DNA of 64,000 nucleotides from Gammaproteobacteria bacterium (GTDB lineage Bacteria > Pseudomonadota > Gammaproteobacteria > Pseudomonadales > Pseudohongiellaceae). A program made the position numbers and the translations under genes. The DNA lies in the NCBI GenBank assembly GCA_030831165.1, contig JAURLP010000033.1:94016-158015 (forward strand), written 5' to 3'. Below the pieces are notes generated by a model, which saw only the letters and a list, made by a program, of their open reading frames with translations, searched no databases and was not told the origin of the DNA. Positions 37,465 to 47,490 of this stretch are shown piece by piece; position 1 is the stretch's first letter, and each line of letters starts with the position of its first letter.

Positions 37465-38223
37465 CTAAACAGCTCCCTTATTATTCTCTGGAACATTTTC
37501 CCAATTGGCAGCCCACGCTAGAGGGGGAAGTAAATTAAAGGCCTCCTTCAACTTTTGATCCCAGCTTTTCTTTAATTCCCTTAGATATTCACTGTCTTCA
37601 TTAAAGCGATTGTAGTTGCTCAAAACAAATTCATCAGCTTTATAAAGTAATATTTCAACTGGAGGGCCCACAGCCAGATTGCTGCGCATTGTTGAGTCCA
37701 TTGAGACCAATGCACAAAGTGCGGCGGTTTCAAGTGGCGTATCAAGTTTGATAATTCTGTCCAGAATTGGTGTGCCATATTTGCTTTCGCCAATCTGAAG
37801 ATAGGGAGTGTCCGCAGAGCTTGTGATGTGGTTTCCAGCGGAATAAATTTTAACCACTCTGTGTTGGCTACCTTTAATTTGCCCACCCAATAAGAAGGAT
37901 GACTCGAATTCAGTATAAGAGCCGCCATGTTTTTCCAGTTTCTCGAGATATACTTGCCCGATATAGTCAGCAGCTTCACCTATAGTAGACACTGAATTCA
38001 TGTTGACCGGGGCATTATTTCGAATATCTTGACGTAATTGGGTTAATGTCGATTGGCTGGTAGCAAGATTGCCTGCTGATAACAAAACAAATTGTCGATC
38101 AGGTTCTGCATTAAAACTAAACATCTTGCTATACGTACTTATCTGGTCAATGCCGGCATTCGTTCTGGAATCTGAACAAAAAACGATGCCAGCATTTACA
38201 GATATGGCTATGCAATAGGTCAT
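37465..38223 (-). CDS. Anbu proteasome-like peptidase, copy 2
   Basis: Second Anbu paralogue, about 252 residues, closely similar to copy 1 over its whole length. MTYCIAISV places the nucleophile Thr after Met; with that Thr as 1, Asp17 and Lys32 are kept, as are LSAGNLATSQ, LGGQIKG, and ALVSMDSTMRSN. An in-frame TTG at 38244 would bury the Thr behind seven more residues, so ATG 38223 is preferred. The strand is opposite to the ATP-grasp/alpha-E pair, with which it converges. The two copies differ most in the loop after the first helix and at the C-terminus. No frameshift or lost catalytic residue is seen, so both should be active. Confidence 0.94.
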   Translation of the reverse strand: MTYCIAISVNAGIVFCSDSRTNAGIDQISTYSKMFSFNAEPDRQFVLLSAGNLATSQSTLTQLRQDIRNNAPVNMNSVSTIGEAADYIGQVYLEKLEKHGGSYTEFESSFLLGGQIKGSQHRVVKIYSAGNHITSSADTPYLQIGESKYGTPILDRIIKLDTPLETAALCALVSMDSTMRSNLAVGPPVEILLYKADEFVLSNYNRFNEDSEYLRELKKSWDQKLKEAFNLLPPLAWAANWENVPENNKGAV

Positions 38224-38417
38224 ATATTTTTCGGAAAATAGCAATTTTGGATAATCAATTCTAGCTGAACTATTCAGTCCCTAACAGAGTTATTTTTATC
38301 CTTCCTAATTACTGACGGGTTTAAGTGTTTTAATGGAATTAGATTTCCTGTAGGAATCAACATAAAATCCTGGCCATTAAGCTTCTACCTTTGGCGATTA
38401 TAATTATTGGGAATTAA

Positions 38418-38975
38418 GTGATAAAACATTATATAAGTGCCCAGCAATTACTGGATGATTCTTTTCGTTTAGGAATCAAGGTGCTGGAAAACAACTATCG
38501 TCCTAATTTTATCGTGGGTGTTTGGCGCGGTGGAGCGCCTGTGGCTATTGCCGTTCAAGAGCTTCTTAGCTATTTTGGCGTTAAAACAGATCACTTTGCT
38601 ATACGTACAAGGCTATATACGGGTATTAATGAGAAAGCCTCCAAAGTCGAAGTAGATGGCCTGGATTATCTAGTTCAACACTTAACAATCAATGATCGAC
38701 TGTTAATCGTTGATGATGTGTTTGATAGTGGCCAAAGCATCAAGCAGATTATTCAAGATTTACGTTCTGAATGCCTTGAGAATACGCCAGAAATTAAAGT
38801 GGCAACGCCTTACTATAAGCCTAAAAAAAATCAAACGTCCAGATTTCCTGACTATTATCTTCATGAAGTAGAAGATTGGATTGTTTTTCCGCATGAATTG
38901 GATGGCCTTAGTCCTAGCGAGATTTTGGCAAACAAACCAGGAGTTGATGCGTTAAGCAAGTTACTAGAAAAGTAA
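38418..38975 (+). CDS. phosphoribosyltransferase family protein
   Basis: A 185-residue type I PRTase-fold protein. The PRPP-binding loop is LLIVDDVFDSGQSIKQI, with IVGVWRGGAP before it and FAIRTRLYTG between. It resembles xanthine/hypoxanthine-type phosphoribosyltransferases (COG2236 group) and ends with a WIVFPHE segment common to that group. Likely role in purine salvage, but the base (hypoxanthine, xanthine or guanine) cannot be set by reading. Start is GTG with GGGA upstream. It diverges from the Anbu copy 2 gene, with about 190 bases between their starts, and is not evidently linked to it functionally. Confidence 0.85.
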   Translation: MIKHYISAQQLLDDSFRLGIKVLENNYRPNFIVGVWRGGAPVAIAVQELLSYFGVKTDHFAIRTRLYTGINEKASKVEVDGLDYLVQHLTINDRLLIVDDVFDSGQSIKQIIQDLRSECLENTPEIKVATPYYKPKKNQTSRFPDYYLHEVEDWIVFPHELDGLSPSEILANKPGVDALSKLLEK

Positions 38976-39085
38976 TTTTTCGCTCAAGATGGGCATAAGC
39001 TGAATAAGCTGTGCGAGCATTTTGGTTTAGCCAAAATTATTTATGGTTTGAGTTTGTTAAATAATACCCGAAGTTATAACATCCC

Positions 39086-40747
39086 ATGCTTATGGACGGC
39101 TTTAACTCATTACTTTTAACATTAGACGGTTATCTAGGCGGTTCGGCTTGGTTCCCTTTTATATTGCTGGGAGTTGGCCTGTTTTTTACTATCTACCTGC
39201 GTTTCCCTCAAGTGCGATTTTTTACCCATGCCTGGGCAGTCTTGCGTGGAAAGTATGAGAAGTCAGATGACCCTGGTGATACTACCCATTTTCAAGCACT
39301 TTCAACGGCTCTTTCCGGAACAGTAGGTACTGGCAATATCGGTGGCGTTGGTTTGGCTATATATATAGGTGGCCCGGCTGCTTTATTCTGGATGTGGATG
39401 ACTGCATTTCTTGGTATGGCAACTAAGATGGTTGAAGTCAGCCTGTCACACAAATACCGGGTGAAAGCGGCTAATGGCACTATGTCCGGTGGCCCCATGT
39501 ATTATATGGAGCACGGATTAAAAATGCATTGGCTGGCAATGTTTTTTGCGATAGCAACAGTGATTTGCTCAATTGGCACAGGTAACCTTCCCCAAATTAA
39601 TAATATTGCCAGTAGCGTTGATGCTAGCTTTGGTATCAAACCAATTATTACTGGCGCAGTGATGACGGTGTTATTAGGGATGGTGATAGTTGGAGGCATT
39701 AAACGTATTGCACATGTCGCTGCGACTATTGTTCCTACCATGGCGACGATATATTTAATCGGTGCAATGTCTGTGATTATTTTGAATTATGGCAATATTA
39801 TTCCTTCTTTCCTTGGTATATTTCGTGATGCTTTCAGCGGCTCAGCTGCAACCGGTGGATTCCTGGGTGCTACTTTTGCTTTTGCTTTTAATCGCGGAGT
39901 TGGCAGAGGCCTATATTCCAATGAAGCGGGGCAGGGTTCTGCAGCCATTGCACATGCTTCTGCAAAAGCTGATGAGCATGTTTCTGAAGGTATGGTCTCC
40001 TTGTTGGAGCCATTTATTGACACCTTGGTTATCTGCACCATCACCGGATTGGTTATTTTATCCTCTGGTGCCTGGACAGAAAAATTTGAAAATGAATTTC
40101 AAACAGCTGATTTATTTTTGCTCGATGGGCTTTATCTTGAGCAAAATGTTAACGATCGTACACTCATAGCAGAATTTCTGGCAAATCCGGGATCAAATAC
40201 CGTGAGTTTGTTTACTGGCAGTGCAAATATAGTTAATGGCGCCATCCTGAACCCGGAATTCACAGTTATCCATGCGCGATCTTTTGCTGATGAAGTCAGT
40301 TTCCTAAGTGCCGGGGAACCCTATAGCGGTCAAATTGATATTGTTGATGGAGTAATCCTGGACCCGGCGATCAGCCTGCGAGGGAAGTCACTATTGCATT
40401 CAGCGGCCTTAACGACTACGGCTTTCAGTTTCGGCCTATTTGGCCAAAACGGTCAATATATCGTTACTTTATCGCTGGTTCTGTTTGCCTTTTCTACAGC
40501 AATAGCCTGGTCATATTACGGAGATAGAGCGATTATTTACTTATTTGGCTTTAGGGCTGTGATGCCATACCGAATTTTATATTGCTTTGCCTTTTTTATT
40601 GCTTCATTCATAGATACAACACTAGTATGGAATATAGCAGCAGTGGCTATTGTGCTTATGACTCTGCCAAATTTGGTGGGAATTATGCTAATGCGTAAAG
40701 AAATGAAATCACTCGTGAACGATTACTGGGACGAATACAAAAAATAA
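39086..40747 (+). CDS. AGCS family alanine/glycine:cation symporter with extra domain
   Basis: A sodium-coupled amino acid symporter (AGCS, AlsT-like) with about ten membrane helices. Family marks: [48 protein letters not shown] and [24 protein letters not shown]. The chain is 553 residues against about 450-490 usual; the excess is a soluble stretch at roughly residues 330-440 between two late helices, containing two similar [11 protein letters not shown] / [11 protein letters not shown] segments. The last part ([18 protein letters not shown]... SYYGDRA) is normal again. No clear ribosome site at the first ATG; the third codon is another ATG. Confidence 0.92.
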   Translation: MLMDGFNSLLLTLDGYLGGSAWFPFILLGVGLFFTIYLRFPQVRFFTHAWAVLRGKYEKSDDPGDTTHFQALSTALSGTVGTGNIGGVGLAIYIGGPAALFWMWMTAFLGMATKMVEVSLSHKYRVKAANGTMSGGPMYYMEHGLKMHWLAMFFAIATVICSIGTGNLPQINNIASSVDASFGIKPIITGAVMTVLLGMVIVGGIKRIAHVAATIVPTMATIYLIGAMSVIILNYGNIIPSFLGIFRDAFSGSAATGGFLGATFAFAFNRGVGRGLYSNEAGQGSAAIAHASAKADEHVSEGMVSLLEPFIDTLVICTITGLVILSSGAWTEKFENEFQTADLFLLDGLYLEQNVNDRTLIAEFLANPGSNTVSLFTGSANIVNGAILNPEFTVIHARSFADEVSFLSAGEPYSGQIDIVDGVILDPAISLRGKSLLHSAALTTTAFSFGLFGQNGQYIVTLSLVLFAFSTAIAWSYYGDRAIIYLFGFRAVMPYRILYCFAFFIASFIDTTLVWNIAAVAIVLMTLPNLVGIMLMRKEMKSLVNDYWDEYKK

Positions 40748-40753
40748 AAAAGC

Positions 40754-41776
40754 TTAATTTTCTGTCGTTTCATCATCAGTGCTGTTGTTTTGTTCCTCTG
40801 CATCTTGACCAGAATTTCCCAACATTCCTAATGTCAGTATATTCAGCAATGATCTTTCTTCTGCCATCAGAGGCTCGGCCACTTCCTGGAAACCAAAAGC
40901 AGTATCCGTACTTCCCGGACGACGAGTGGGAGCAAGAGGAGTATCTCTCTTGTTAGACCCCAATAAACCAAAAGTTACTGAATACAAGAAAGATGGGTCA
41001 ATAATTTGAGTTGAAACTATGAAGTTTCCATTTTCATCGAGTTGGTTGCTATCAGGAAAGTTTGCCTTGAGGACACTCAGACTATTTTCGGCGAGATCAT
41101 TTAAACCCAAGCGTAGGTACATTTCGGTCATGATCTCCATTGCGCGGGGAACAGCAGGTGACTCCTGATAATTTTCAACGACATATTTTGCGCGGTTTAG
41201 TGCTGAAAGAAATGCCTGTCTCTTAATATAGAATTCTGCAACATGTATCTCATAATCGGCCAGCAGGTTACGCAAATAAATCATTCGAGCCAGAGCATCT
41301 GGAGCATAAGGACTGTTTGGGAAGCGTGCTACCAGTTGGGCAAAGTCTGTAAATGACTCCCTGGCATTCCCGGGGTCTCTTTTACTCGGGTCAGTCGGTA
41401 GAAAGCGGCCGATGAAACTGGCATCTTCCGTATAGAAGGCGAGACCTTTCATATAATAGGCATAATCGATATTTTCATCATCAGGGTATAGTCGAATGAA
41501 TCTATCAGCCGCTGCTCGAGCTGATTCAGCTTCACCAGCCCGGTAATAAGCATAGACCAGCTCAATTTGAGCCTGGGCTGCATATTGGCCAAAAGGAAAC
41601 AAGGCTTCCAGTTGCTGAAAATTTGCAATAGCCGCGTCAAAAGCATTGTTGCGAAGTGAATCAACAGCTTGATTGTAGAGAAATTCCTCAGTGGACTCTG
41701 TAAATTCATCATCTGAGGCACAGGCAGTGAGAGTCATGATAATAATGGTTAGAAGAGCAGGAAGGAATTTTTTCAC
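40754..41776 (-). CDS. bamD: outer membrane assembly lipoprotein BamD
   Basis: Essential lipoprotein of the BAM beta-barrel assembly machine. A lipobox LTAC follows a hydrophobic signal, so the mature protein is lipid-anchored to the inner face of the outer membrane. TPR-like repeats follow, with the family sequences LFPFGQYAAQAQIELVYAYY and DENIDYAYYMKGLAFY. The C-terminus extends some 80 residues past the E. coli protein, ending in an acidic tail, as in other gammaproteobacteria with long BamD. GTG at 41776 (MKKFLPALL) gives a normal signal peptide; an ATG at 41824 would add 16 residues. It diverges from rluD, as is usual in this group. Confidence 0.94.
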   Translation of the reverse strand: MKKFLPALLTIIIMTLTACASDDEFTESTEEFLYNQAVDSLRNNAFDAAIANFQQLEALFPFGQYAAQAQIELVYAYYRAGEAESARAAADRFIRLYPDDENIDYAYYMKGLAFYTEDASFIGRFLPTDPSKRDPGNARESFTDFAQLVARFPNSPYAPDALARMIYLRNLLADYEIHVAEFYIKRQAFLSALNRAKYVVENYQESPAVPRAMEIMTEMYLRLGLNDLAENSLSVLKANFPDSNQLDENGNFIVSTQIIDPSFLYSVTFGLLGSNKRDTPLAPTRRPGSTDTAFGFQEVAEPLMAEERSLLNILTLGMLGNSGQDAEEQNNSTDDETTEN

Positions 41777-41904
41777 AGTGTTCAGGTCTTTATATTTAAT
41801 TACTGGATTTAAGTTTAAATGCATCTGGATAATTCGAAATTTCGCTGACGCAGTGTACTATGTCCAATTAAGATAATCATCTACCATTAATAGACTATAA
41901 AAGT

Positions 41905-42861
41905 ATGGAAAAGTTTAATTTGAAAGGGGAAGTTAGTTATGAGCAGTCTGGCTTACGTTTAGATCAAGTTGCTTCAACCATGTTTCCCAATTTCTCAAGA
42001 GCTCGCCTGCAAACATGGATAAAAGATGGAAGTTTGTTGGTCGATGGCCATCAAGCCAAAAACAAACAAAAGCTTCTAGGTGGAGAGTTGATCACGCTTT
42101 CAGCTCATGAAGAGACTCATGAGCAGTGGCAGGCTGAGCCTCTGCCAGTGGACATACTCTATGAGGATGAAAGCCTTTTGATAATCAATAAGGCGGCTGG
42201 TCTGGTTGTTCATCCGGCGGCTGGGAATTATTCAGGAACATTATTGAATGCCTTACTGCATCATTATCCGGAATTAGGGTCTATTCCTCGCGCTGGCATA
42301 GTGCACCGGCTGGATAAAGAGACCAGTGGATTAATGGTCGTGGCCCGGACTCTCTACAGCCATCAATCTTTAATTGAACAGATACAAGCACGAGAAATAA
42401 GTCGAGAGTATCAAGCAGTGGCAGTTGGTTTGGTAACTGCCGGAGGGATTGTTGACGCCCCTTTAGGCAGGCATCCTGTGCATAGAACCAAACGAGCGGT
42501 TGTATCAGAGCAAAATGGTAAAAAAGCTATTACACATTATCGAGTACTCAAAAAATTCAGAGCTCATACACAGCTTTTGGTGAAATTGGAAACTGGGCGA
42601 ACTCACCAAATCAGAGTGCATTTAGCGCATATCGGTTTTCCTTTAGTCGGTGATCAGGTTTACGGTGGTAGACCTAAAGTTCCAAAAGCTGCAAGTCCTC
42701 AATTAATAGCTATGATTGCAAATTTTAAGAGACAAGCCTTACATGCATGGAAGCTGGGTTTACAACATCCAAGCACCGGAGAATACATGCAGTGGGAAGC
42801 GGAGCTACCCCAGGACATTCTGAGTCTGCTGTCAGTATTAAATGAGGATTATGAACAATAA
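41905..42861 (+). CDS. rluD: 23S rRNA pseudouridine synthase RluD
   Basis: Forms pseudouridines in helix 69 of 23S rRNA (positions 1911/1915/1917 in E. coli). An N-terminal S4 RNA-binding domain (LRLDQVASTMFPNFSRARLQTWIKDG) precedes the catalytic domain, whose motif GIVHRLDKETSGLMVVA holds the catalytic Asp. The 318-residue length and the placement between bamD (divergent) and pgeF fit RluD rather than RluA or RluC. Its stop codon overlaps the start of pgeF. No unusual features. Confidence 0.96.
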   Translation: MEKFNLKGEVSYEQSGLRLDQVASTMFPNFSRARLQTWIKDGSLLVDGHQAKNKQKLLGGELITLSAHEETHEQWQAEPLPVDILYEDESLLIINKAAGLVVHPAAGNYSGTLLNALLHHYPELGSIPRAGIVHRLDKETSGLMVVARTLYSHQSLIEQIQAREISREYQAVAVGLVTAGGIVDAPLGRHPVHRTKRAVVSEQNGKKAITHYRVLKKFRAHTQLLVKLETGRTHQIRVHLAHIGFPLVGDQVYGGRPKVPKAASPQLIAMIANFKRQALHAWKLGLQHPSTGEYMQWEAELPQDILSLLSVLNEDYEQ

Positions 42862-43522
42862 AGACCTCATAAAAGCAGACTGGCCTGCACCTGCAAATGT
42901 TCATGCTTTTGTTGCAACTAAACAAAAAAATGCCAGTGACCTTCTCCAGCAAAAAGCTGTGCAGTGGGTAAAACAGGCACATGGAACAAAAGTACTCCAT
43001 TTAAACTCTGTCGTTAATAAAAAACCAGAAGCTGACGCTATTTATACTCAATGCACTGATGTTGTTTGTGGGATTCAGACGGCAGATTGTCTGCCAGTGT
43101 TTTTCAGTGATCGACAGGGCAGTGAAATTGCATTAGCTCATGCTGGCTGGCGTGGCTTAGCAGCAGGTGTCCTGGAAAATACTCTGCAAAAATTCATAGC
43201 AGAACCAGAAGAAATTGTCGTTTGGTTTGGACCAGCAATTGGTTCATGCCATTTTGAAGTAGGGGAAGAGGTACGAGCCTTATTCCTAGAAAAGACAGAT
43301 CCAGATTTTACAAATCAGGTTGTTTCCGCATTTAGACCCGGTGCAAAACCCGATAAGTGGATGGCCGATTTATACATGCTTGCTCAAGCTCGTCTAAATG
43401 CTGCTGGTGTATTCAACATAAGTGGAGGAGGGCTGTGTACTTACTGTGATACTACTGGTTTTTACTCCTACCGTCGTGACAAAGATACTGGGCGTCTGTC
43501 CAGTTTGATCTGGATAAATTAA
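42842..43522 (+). CDS. pgeF: laccase-domain purine nucleoside phosphorylase PgeF (YfiH)
   Basis: A 226-residue member of the multicopper-oxidase-like laccase-domain family (YfiH/PgeF), also reported to correct peptidoglycan precursor mistakes (release of wrong UDP-MurNAc-L-Ser) in E. coli. The zinc/copper ligands are visible: His in QAHGTKVL, Cys in TADCLPVF, His in ALAHAGWRG. The start overlaps the end of rluD by about 20 bases; an ATG nine bases later (42851) is also possible, with GAGG just before it. The arrangement bamD/rluD-pgeF-clpB is conserved in gammaproteobacteria. Confidence 0.94.
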   Translation: MRIMNNKDLIKADWPAPANVHAFVATKQKNASDLLQQKAVQWVKQAHGTKVLHLNSVVNKKPEADAIYTQCTDVVCGIQTADCLPVFFSDRQGSEIALAHAGWRGLAAGVLENTLQKFIAEPEEIVVWFGPAIGSCHFEVGEEVRALFLEKTDPDFTNQVVSAFRPGAKPDKWMADLYMLAQARLNAAGVFNISGGGLCTYCDTTGFYSYRRDKDTGRLSSLIWIN

Positions 43523-43532
43523 ATCCTGCTGA

Positions 43533-43560
43533 CTTGAATCAAGCGATTCCACCCCCATTT
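43533..43560 (+). promoter_or_regulatory. sigma-32 heat-shock promoter of clpB
   Basis: CTTGAA (43533-43538), 14-base spacer, CCCCATTT (43553-43560): an almost perfect RpoH promoter about 45 bases before the clpB start. Confidence 0.92.
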
Positions 43561-43605
43561 AACAGACAGTGAAAGTGTGTAATTTTATATAGTAAGGTAT
43601 TCACT

Positions 43606-46197
43606 ATGCGGATGGATAAGTTAACCAATAAATTGCAAATGGCCTTGGCCGATGCGCAATCGCTGGCTGTGGGTAAAGACCACAACCAGATTATGCCCGT
43701 ACATTTAATGTCAGCACTGATCAGTCAGAAAGGTGGGTCGATCAAGCCATTATTGATGCAGACCGGATTTGACATAAAGCAAGTTCAACAAGGCTTGCAA
43801 GCCATTATTAATAACCTTCCTGTTGTAAGGGACAGCGATGGGGATGTAACTCTTTCACAAGAGCTTGCTAAAGTATTAAATATTGCCGACAAGATTTCTC
43901 AACAGAAGAGCGAACAATTTATTTCCAGCGAAAACGTCCTACTGGCAGCCATGCAGGATAAAGGAGAGCTGGGAAAACTTCTGAATTCATTTTCTGTCAC
44001 AAAGCAAGCCTTGGAAAATGCGGTTAAAAACTTACATGGCGGAGATGCTGGCGACGATTCAGAATCTGAAGGTTCTCATCAGGCTTTGCAAAAATATACA
44101 GTAGATGTGACAGCAAAAGCGGAAGAAGGCAAGTTGGACCCGGTTATAGGCAGGGACGATGAAATTCGCCGTACTATTCAAGTGTTGCAACGCCGTACCA
44201 AGAACAATCCTGTTTTAATAGGCGAACCTGGTGTAGGTAAAACTGCCATTGTCGATGGTTTGGCTCAACGTATTGTCAATGGTGAAGTGCCTGAAGGTTT
44301 AAAAGGTAAACGCATTTTATCGCTTGATATGGGCGCACTGATTGCTGGTGCAAAATTTCGAGGCGAATTTGAAGAGCGCTTGAAAGCCGTTTTAAGCGAG
44401 CTCGGCAAACAAGAAGGTTCTGTTATTTTATTTATTGATGAAATCCACACTATGGTTGGTGCTGGCAAAGCAGAAGGCTCCATGGATGCAGGTAATATGC
44501 TTAAGCCTGCGCTGGCGCGTGGTGAACTTCACTGTGTAGGTGCTACAACATTAGATGAGTATCGACAGTATATTGAAAAGGATGCTGCCCTAGAAAGACG
44601 CTTCCAGAAAGTACTTGTTGATGAACCTTCAGAGGAAGATACCATCGCTATTTTACGTGGGCTCAAAGAACGTTATGAAGTTCATCATGGTGTAAATATC
44701 ACAGACTCAGCAATTATCGCGGCTACAAAACTGTCACAGCGCTATGTGACAGATAGACAACTGCCTGATAAAGCAATAGACCTGATTGATGAAGCTGCTA
44801 GTTTGATTCGTATGGAAATCGACTCCAAGCCTGAAGAGATGGATCGTCTCGAAAGACGTTTAATTCAGTTGAAAATTGAACGTGAGGCACTTAAAAAGGA
44901 AACTGATGAAGCTTCTCAAAAAGGCTTGGAAAAGCTTGAATCAGATATCAAAAAACTGGAGGCAGAATTTGCCGATCTAGATGAAATTCTTCGTGCAGAA
45001 AAAGCAACCTTGCAAGGTTCGCAAAAAATAAAAAGTGATTTGGAACAAGCCAGAATTGATTTGGAAGCCGCTAGCCGTACTTCAGATTTAACGCGCATGT
45101 CAGAACTGCAATACGGCATCATTCCAGGTTTGGAAAAACAACTGGAGGCTGCCTCAAGTTCAGATAATATAGAAATGAAACTGTTACGAAATAAAGTAAC
45201 GGATGAAGAAATAGCCGTGGTGGTTTCCAGAGCTACAGGCATTCCTGTTTCTAAAATGTTAGAAGGGGATAAGCAAAAATTATTACACATGGAAGAAGGC
45301 CTGCACCAGCGAGTGATTGGGCAGGATGAAGCGATTGCAGCAGTAGCTAATGCAGTAAGACGCTCACGCTCAGGCTTATCTGATCCGCGTCGACCAAATG
45401 GATCATTTTTGTTCCTTGGGCCAACCGGCGTCGGGAAAACTGAACTATGCAAAGCATTGGCACAATTTCTCTTCGATACAGAGGAAGCGATGGTGCGAAT
45501 TGATATGTCAGAATTTATGGAGAGGCACTCAGTCGCCAGATTAATTGGTGCTCCTCCAGGTTATGTAGGTTATGAAGAAGGAGGCTATTTAACTGAAGCA
45601 GTAAGACGACGCCCCTATGCAGTTTTACTGCTGGATGAAATTGAAAAAGCACATCCTGATGTCTTTAATATCCTTCTTCAGGTTCTTGATGATGGACGAC
45701 TCACTGATGGTCATGGGCGCACTGTTGATTTCAGAAATACAGTGATAGTCATGACCTCTAATCTGGGTTCTGACAGAATCCAGGAATTAATGAGTGCGGA
45801 TTCTAATAATGCTGCCAGTTATGAATCGGTCAAGAAATCAGTTCTGGAAGTAGTCACGAATCATTTCAGACCGGAATTTATTAACAGGATTGATGAACTG
45901 GTGGTGTTTCATCCTCTTGCAAGTGAGCAAGTTAAAGGTATTGCAAAAATTCAATTGCAACTGCTGGATGAACGCTTAGGGGACAAAGATCTTAAACTGG
46001 AATTTGCAGAAGACGTTTTGGATAAAATTGCAGCACTTGGTTTCGATCCGGTTTATGGTGCGCGACCATTGAAAAGAGCAATCCAGACCTGGCTAGAAAA
46101 CCCATTGGCTCAAAGTGTTTTATCTGGAGATTTTTCTCCTGGGGATACGATTCTTGTAGGATTAGAAAATGACAATCTTACATTTACCCGGAAATAA
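43606..46197 (+). CDS. clpB: ATP-dependent disaggregase ClpB
   Basis: AAA+ hexameric disaggregase that works with DnaK to resolve protein aggregates. The 863-residue length is standard. N-terminal double Clp-N repeat ([21 protein letters not shown]), first ATPase with Walker [12 protein letters not shown] and Walker [10 protein letters not shown], a long charged coiled-coil M-domain (about 410-530), and second ATPase with [15 protein letters not shown] and [15 protein letters not shown], then the C-terminal cap. The start matches E. coli ClpB residue for residue. The sigma-32 promoter upstream supports heat-shock control. It converges with the Nudix gene after only 11 bases. Confidence 0.98.
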   Translation: MRMDKLTNKLQMALADAQSLAVGKDHNQIMPVHLMSALISQKGGSIKPLLMQTGFDIKQVQQGLQAIINNLPVVRDSDGDVTLSQELAKVLNIADKISQQKSEQFISSENVLLAAMQDKGELGKLLNSFSVTKQALENAVKNLHGGDAGDDSESEGSHQALQKYTVDVTAKAEEGKLDPVIGRDDEIRRTIQVLQRRTKNNPVLIGEPGVGKTAIVDGLAQRIVNGEVPEGLKGKRILSLDMGALIAGAKFRGEFEERLKAVLSELGKQEGSVILFIDEIHTMVGAGKAEGSMDAGNMLKPALARGELHCVGATTLDEYRQYIEKDAALERRFQKVLVDEPSEEDTIAILRGLKERYEVHHGVNITDSAIIAATKLSQRYVTDRQLPDKAIDLIDEAASLIRMEIDSKPEEMDRLERRLIQLKIEREALKKETDEASQKGLEKLESDIKKLEAEFADLDEILRAEKATLQGSQKIKSDLEQARIDLEAASRTSDLTRMSELQYGIIPGLEKQLEAASSSDNIEMKLLRNKVTDEEIAVVVSRATGIPVSKMLEGDKQKLLHMEEGLHQRVIGQDEAIAAVANAVRRSRSGLSDPRRPNGSFLFLGPTGVGKTELCKALAQFLFDTEEAMVRIDMSEFMERHSVARLIGAPPGYVGYEEGGYLTEAVRRRPYAVLLLDEIEKAHPDVFNILLQVLDDGRLTDGHGRTVDFRNTVIVMTSNLGSDRIQELMSADSNNAASYESVKKSVLEVVTNHFRPEFINRIDELVVFHPLASEQVKGIAKIQLQLLDERLGDKDLKLEFAEDVLDKIAALGFDPVYGARPLKRAIQTWLENPLAQSVLSGDFSPGDTILVGLENDNLTFTRK

Positions 46198-46208
46198 AAT
46201 AAGCGGTA

Positions 46209-46757
46209 TTATAATCTGCCTTGTTGTTGGAGTAAGTGATAGGTTCGCATCAAGGCAGTTATCGTCAGGGAATCTTTAATTTCCTGTTTTAATACCATCT
46301 GCCAAGCGTCCAAAAAAGGTAGCTTTTTTAGTTTTAGCTGCTCAGTCGGATCGGGGTCAGCTATACCTTTTCTTAAATCTTCAGCGACAAAAATGTAAGC
46401 ACGCTCATTGGTGAAGCAATTGCTGGTATACAACTCACCAAGTTCGGTCCATTTGTTTGCGCTTAAGCCGGTTTCTTCTAGTAATTCTCGTTTGGCGCAG
46501 GCTATTAGTTTTTCATTCAATTCAGCGCCGCCTTCTGGAATTTCCCAACTGTAAGCATCCAGGGGATACCTATATTGGCCAACTAAATAAGTAAAGAGGT
46601 CGCCTGTAAGCGCTACAATACCGATAGCGGGTTTGGCTTCTACAACACCGTAAATTCCAGCCTCACCTTTTGGCGTTATTACCTGGTCTTCTCTTACACG
46701 TATCCAGGGGTTTGAATAAATTATTTTACTGCTTAAGGTCTTCCATGGCTTTTCCAA
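46209..46757 (-). CDS. Nudix hydrolase (NudF/ADP-ribose pyrophosphatase-like)
   Basis: A 182-residue Nudix hydrolase with a perfect Nudix box: Gly, five residues, Glu, seven residues, Arg-Glu-Leu-x-Glu-Glu-x-Gly-Leu (in GGAELNE...KRELLEETGL). The preceding QYRYPLDAYSWEIPEGG and following YTSNCFTNERAYIFVAEDL point to the ADP-ribose/GDP-mannose pyrophosphatase branch. The start is a TTG at 46757, supported by an AAGGAG site with a seven-base gap. Likely house-cleaning of nucleoside-diphosphate sugars; exact substrate unknown. The start lies back to back with a TPR gene on the other strand. Confidence 0.9.
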   Translation of the reverse strand: MEKPWKTLSSKIIYSNPWIRVREDQVITPKGEAGIYGVVEAKPAIGIVALTGDLFTYLVGQYRYPLDAYSWEIPEGGAELNEKLIACAKRELLEETGLSANKWTELGELYTSNCFTNERAYIFVAEDLRKGIADPDPTEQLKLKKLPFLDAWQMVLKQEIKDSLTITALMRTYHLLQQQGRL

Positions 46758-46867
46758 TTAAATACTCCTTTTTGTTTCCATATTTACCTACTTACTTTTG
46801 CAGGCAGGTGTTCTATTCTGTTTCTTATGTTTTAAGATGTCTTTTTTCAAACAAACCACTGCACTTC

Positions 46868-47482
46868 ATGATTAATTTTAGACTTAAAGGACTCCAAAAA
46901 CTTGCTTTAATTTTAGTTTTTCCATCATTGAGTTTTGCTCAAAGTGCAACTGTGGACACTAATAATTCTTCTGCACTCGGTTGCTATCAGGACGCAACTT
47001 CGGTAGTAACAATTGATGGCTTTGAAGTCAACAGCGACATGTTTGAAGCTTGTAACGTAGCCCTGATTGAGTTGGGATTGTCCGATGATGACCGTGCGGC
47101 AACTTTTGTAAATCGTGGTATTTTATATGCTGCTTCGGGCTCATTGGCTGAGGCTTTATCTGACTACCAAGAAGCGCTCAAACTGCAAGCTGATTTAGGT
47201 CAAATTTATATCAATCGCGGCATTGTTTATCATTTTGAAAAACAATTTGATCTGGCTTTAGCTAACTACAATCATGCGTTGGAGCTAGATATTCAAAGCA
47301 AGCATCTGGTTTATTTTGCACGTGGTATTATTAACGAAGAAATGAGTCTTTGGGATGAAGCCATTAAAGATTACAGAAAATCACTAGAGTACCGAACGGA
47401 CTGGACGCCTGCAAAAACCAGATTACAATGGGTGGTGGATAAAACAGAAACATTGGATTACGAGCTAGTGTCTACTGATTAA
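46868..47482 (+). CDS. secreted TPR protein, copy 1
   Basis: A secreted tetratricopeptide-repeat protein, 204 residues after a start at ATG 46868 (signal peptide through SLSFAQS). The longer open frame upstream, back to 46670, overlaps the Nudix gene on the other strand and lacks a ribosome site, so it is not used. Four TPR units follow a Cys-containing N-terminal part (ALGCYQDATS, FEACNVALIELGL): RAATFVNRGILYAASGSLAEALSDYQ, QIYINRGIVYHFEKQFDLALANYN and so on. A paralogue with the same layout is at 57019-57612. Role unknown; probably protein-protein interaction in the periplasm. Confidence 0.8.
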   Translation: MINFRLKGLQKLALILVFPSLSFAQSATVDTNNSSALGCYQDATSVVTIDGFEVNSDMFEACNVALIELGLSDDDRAATFVNRGILYAASGSLAEALSDYQEALKLQADLGQIYINRGIVYHFEKQFDLALANYNHALELDIQSKHLVYFARGIINEEMSLWDEAIKDYRKSLEYRTDWTPAKTRLQWVVDKTETLDYELVSTD

Positions 47483-47490
47483 GTTTTATA

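Noticed and set aside
46670..46870. Longer TPR protein with start at 46670
   Set aside because: The extra 66 residues overlap the Nudix gene on the other strand, have no ribosome site and would block the signal peptide beginning at 46868.
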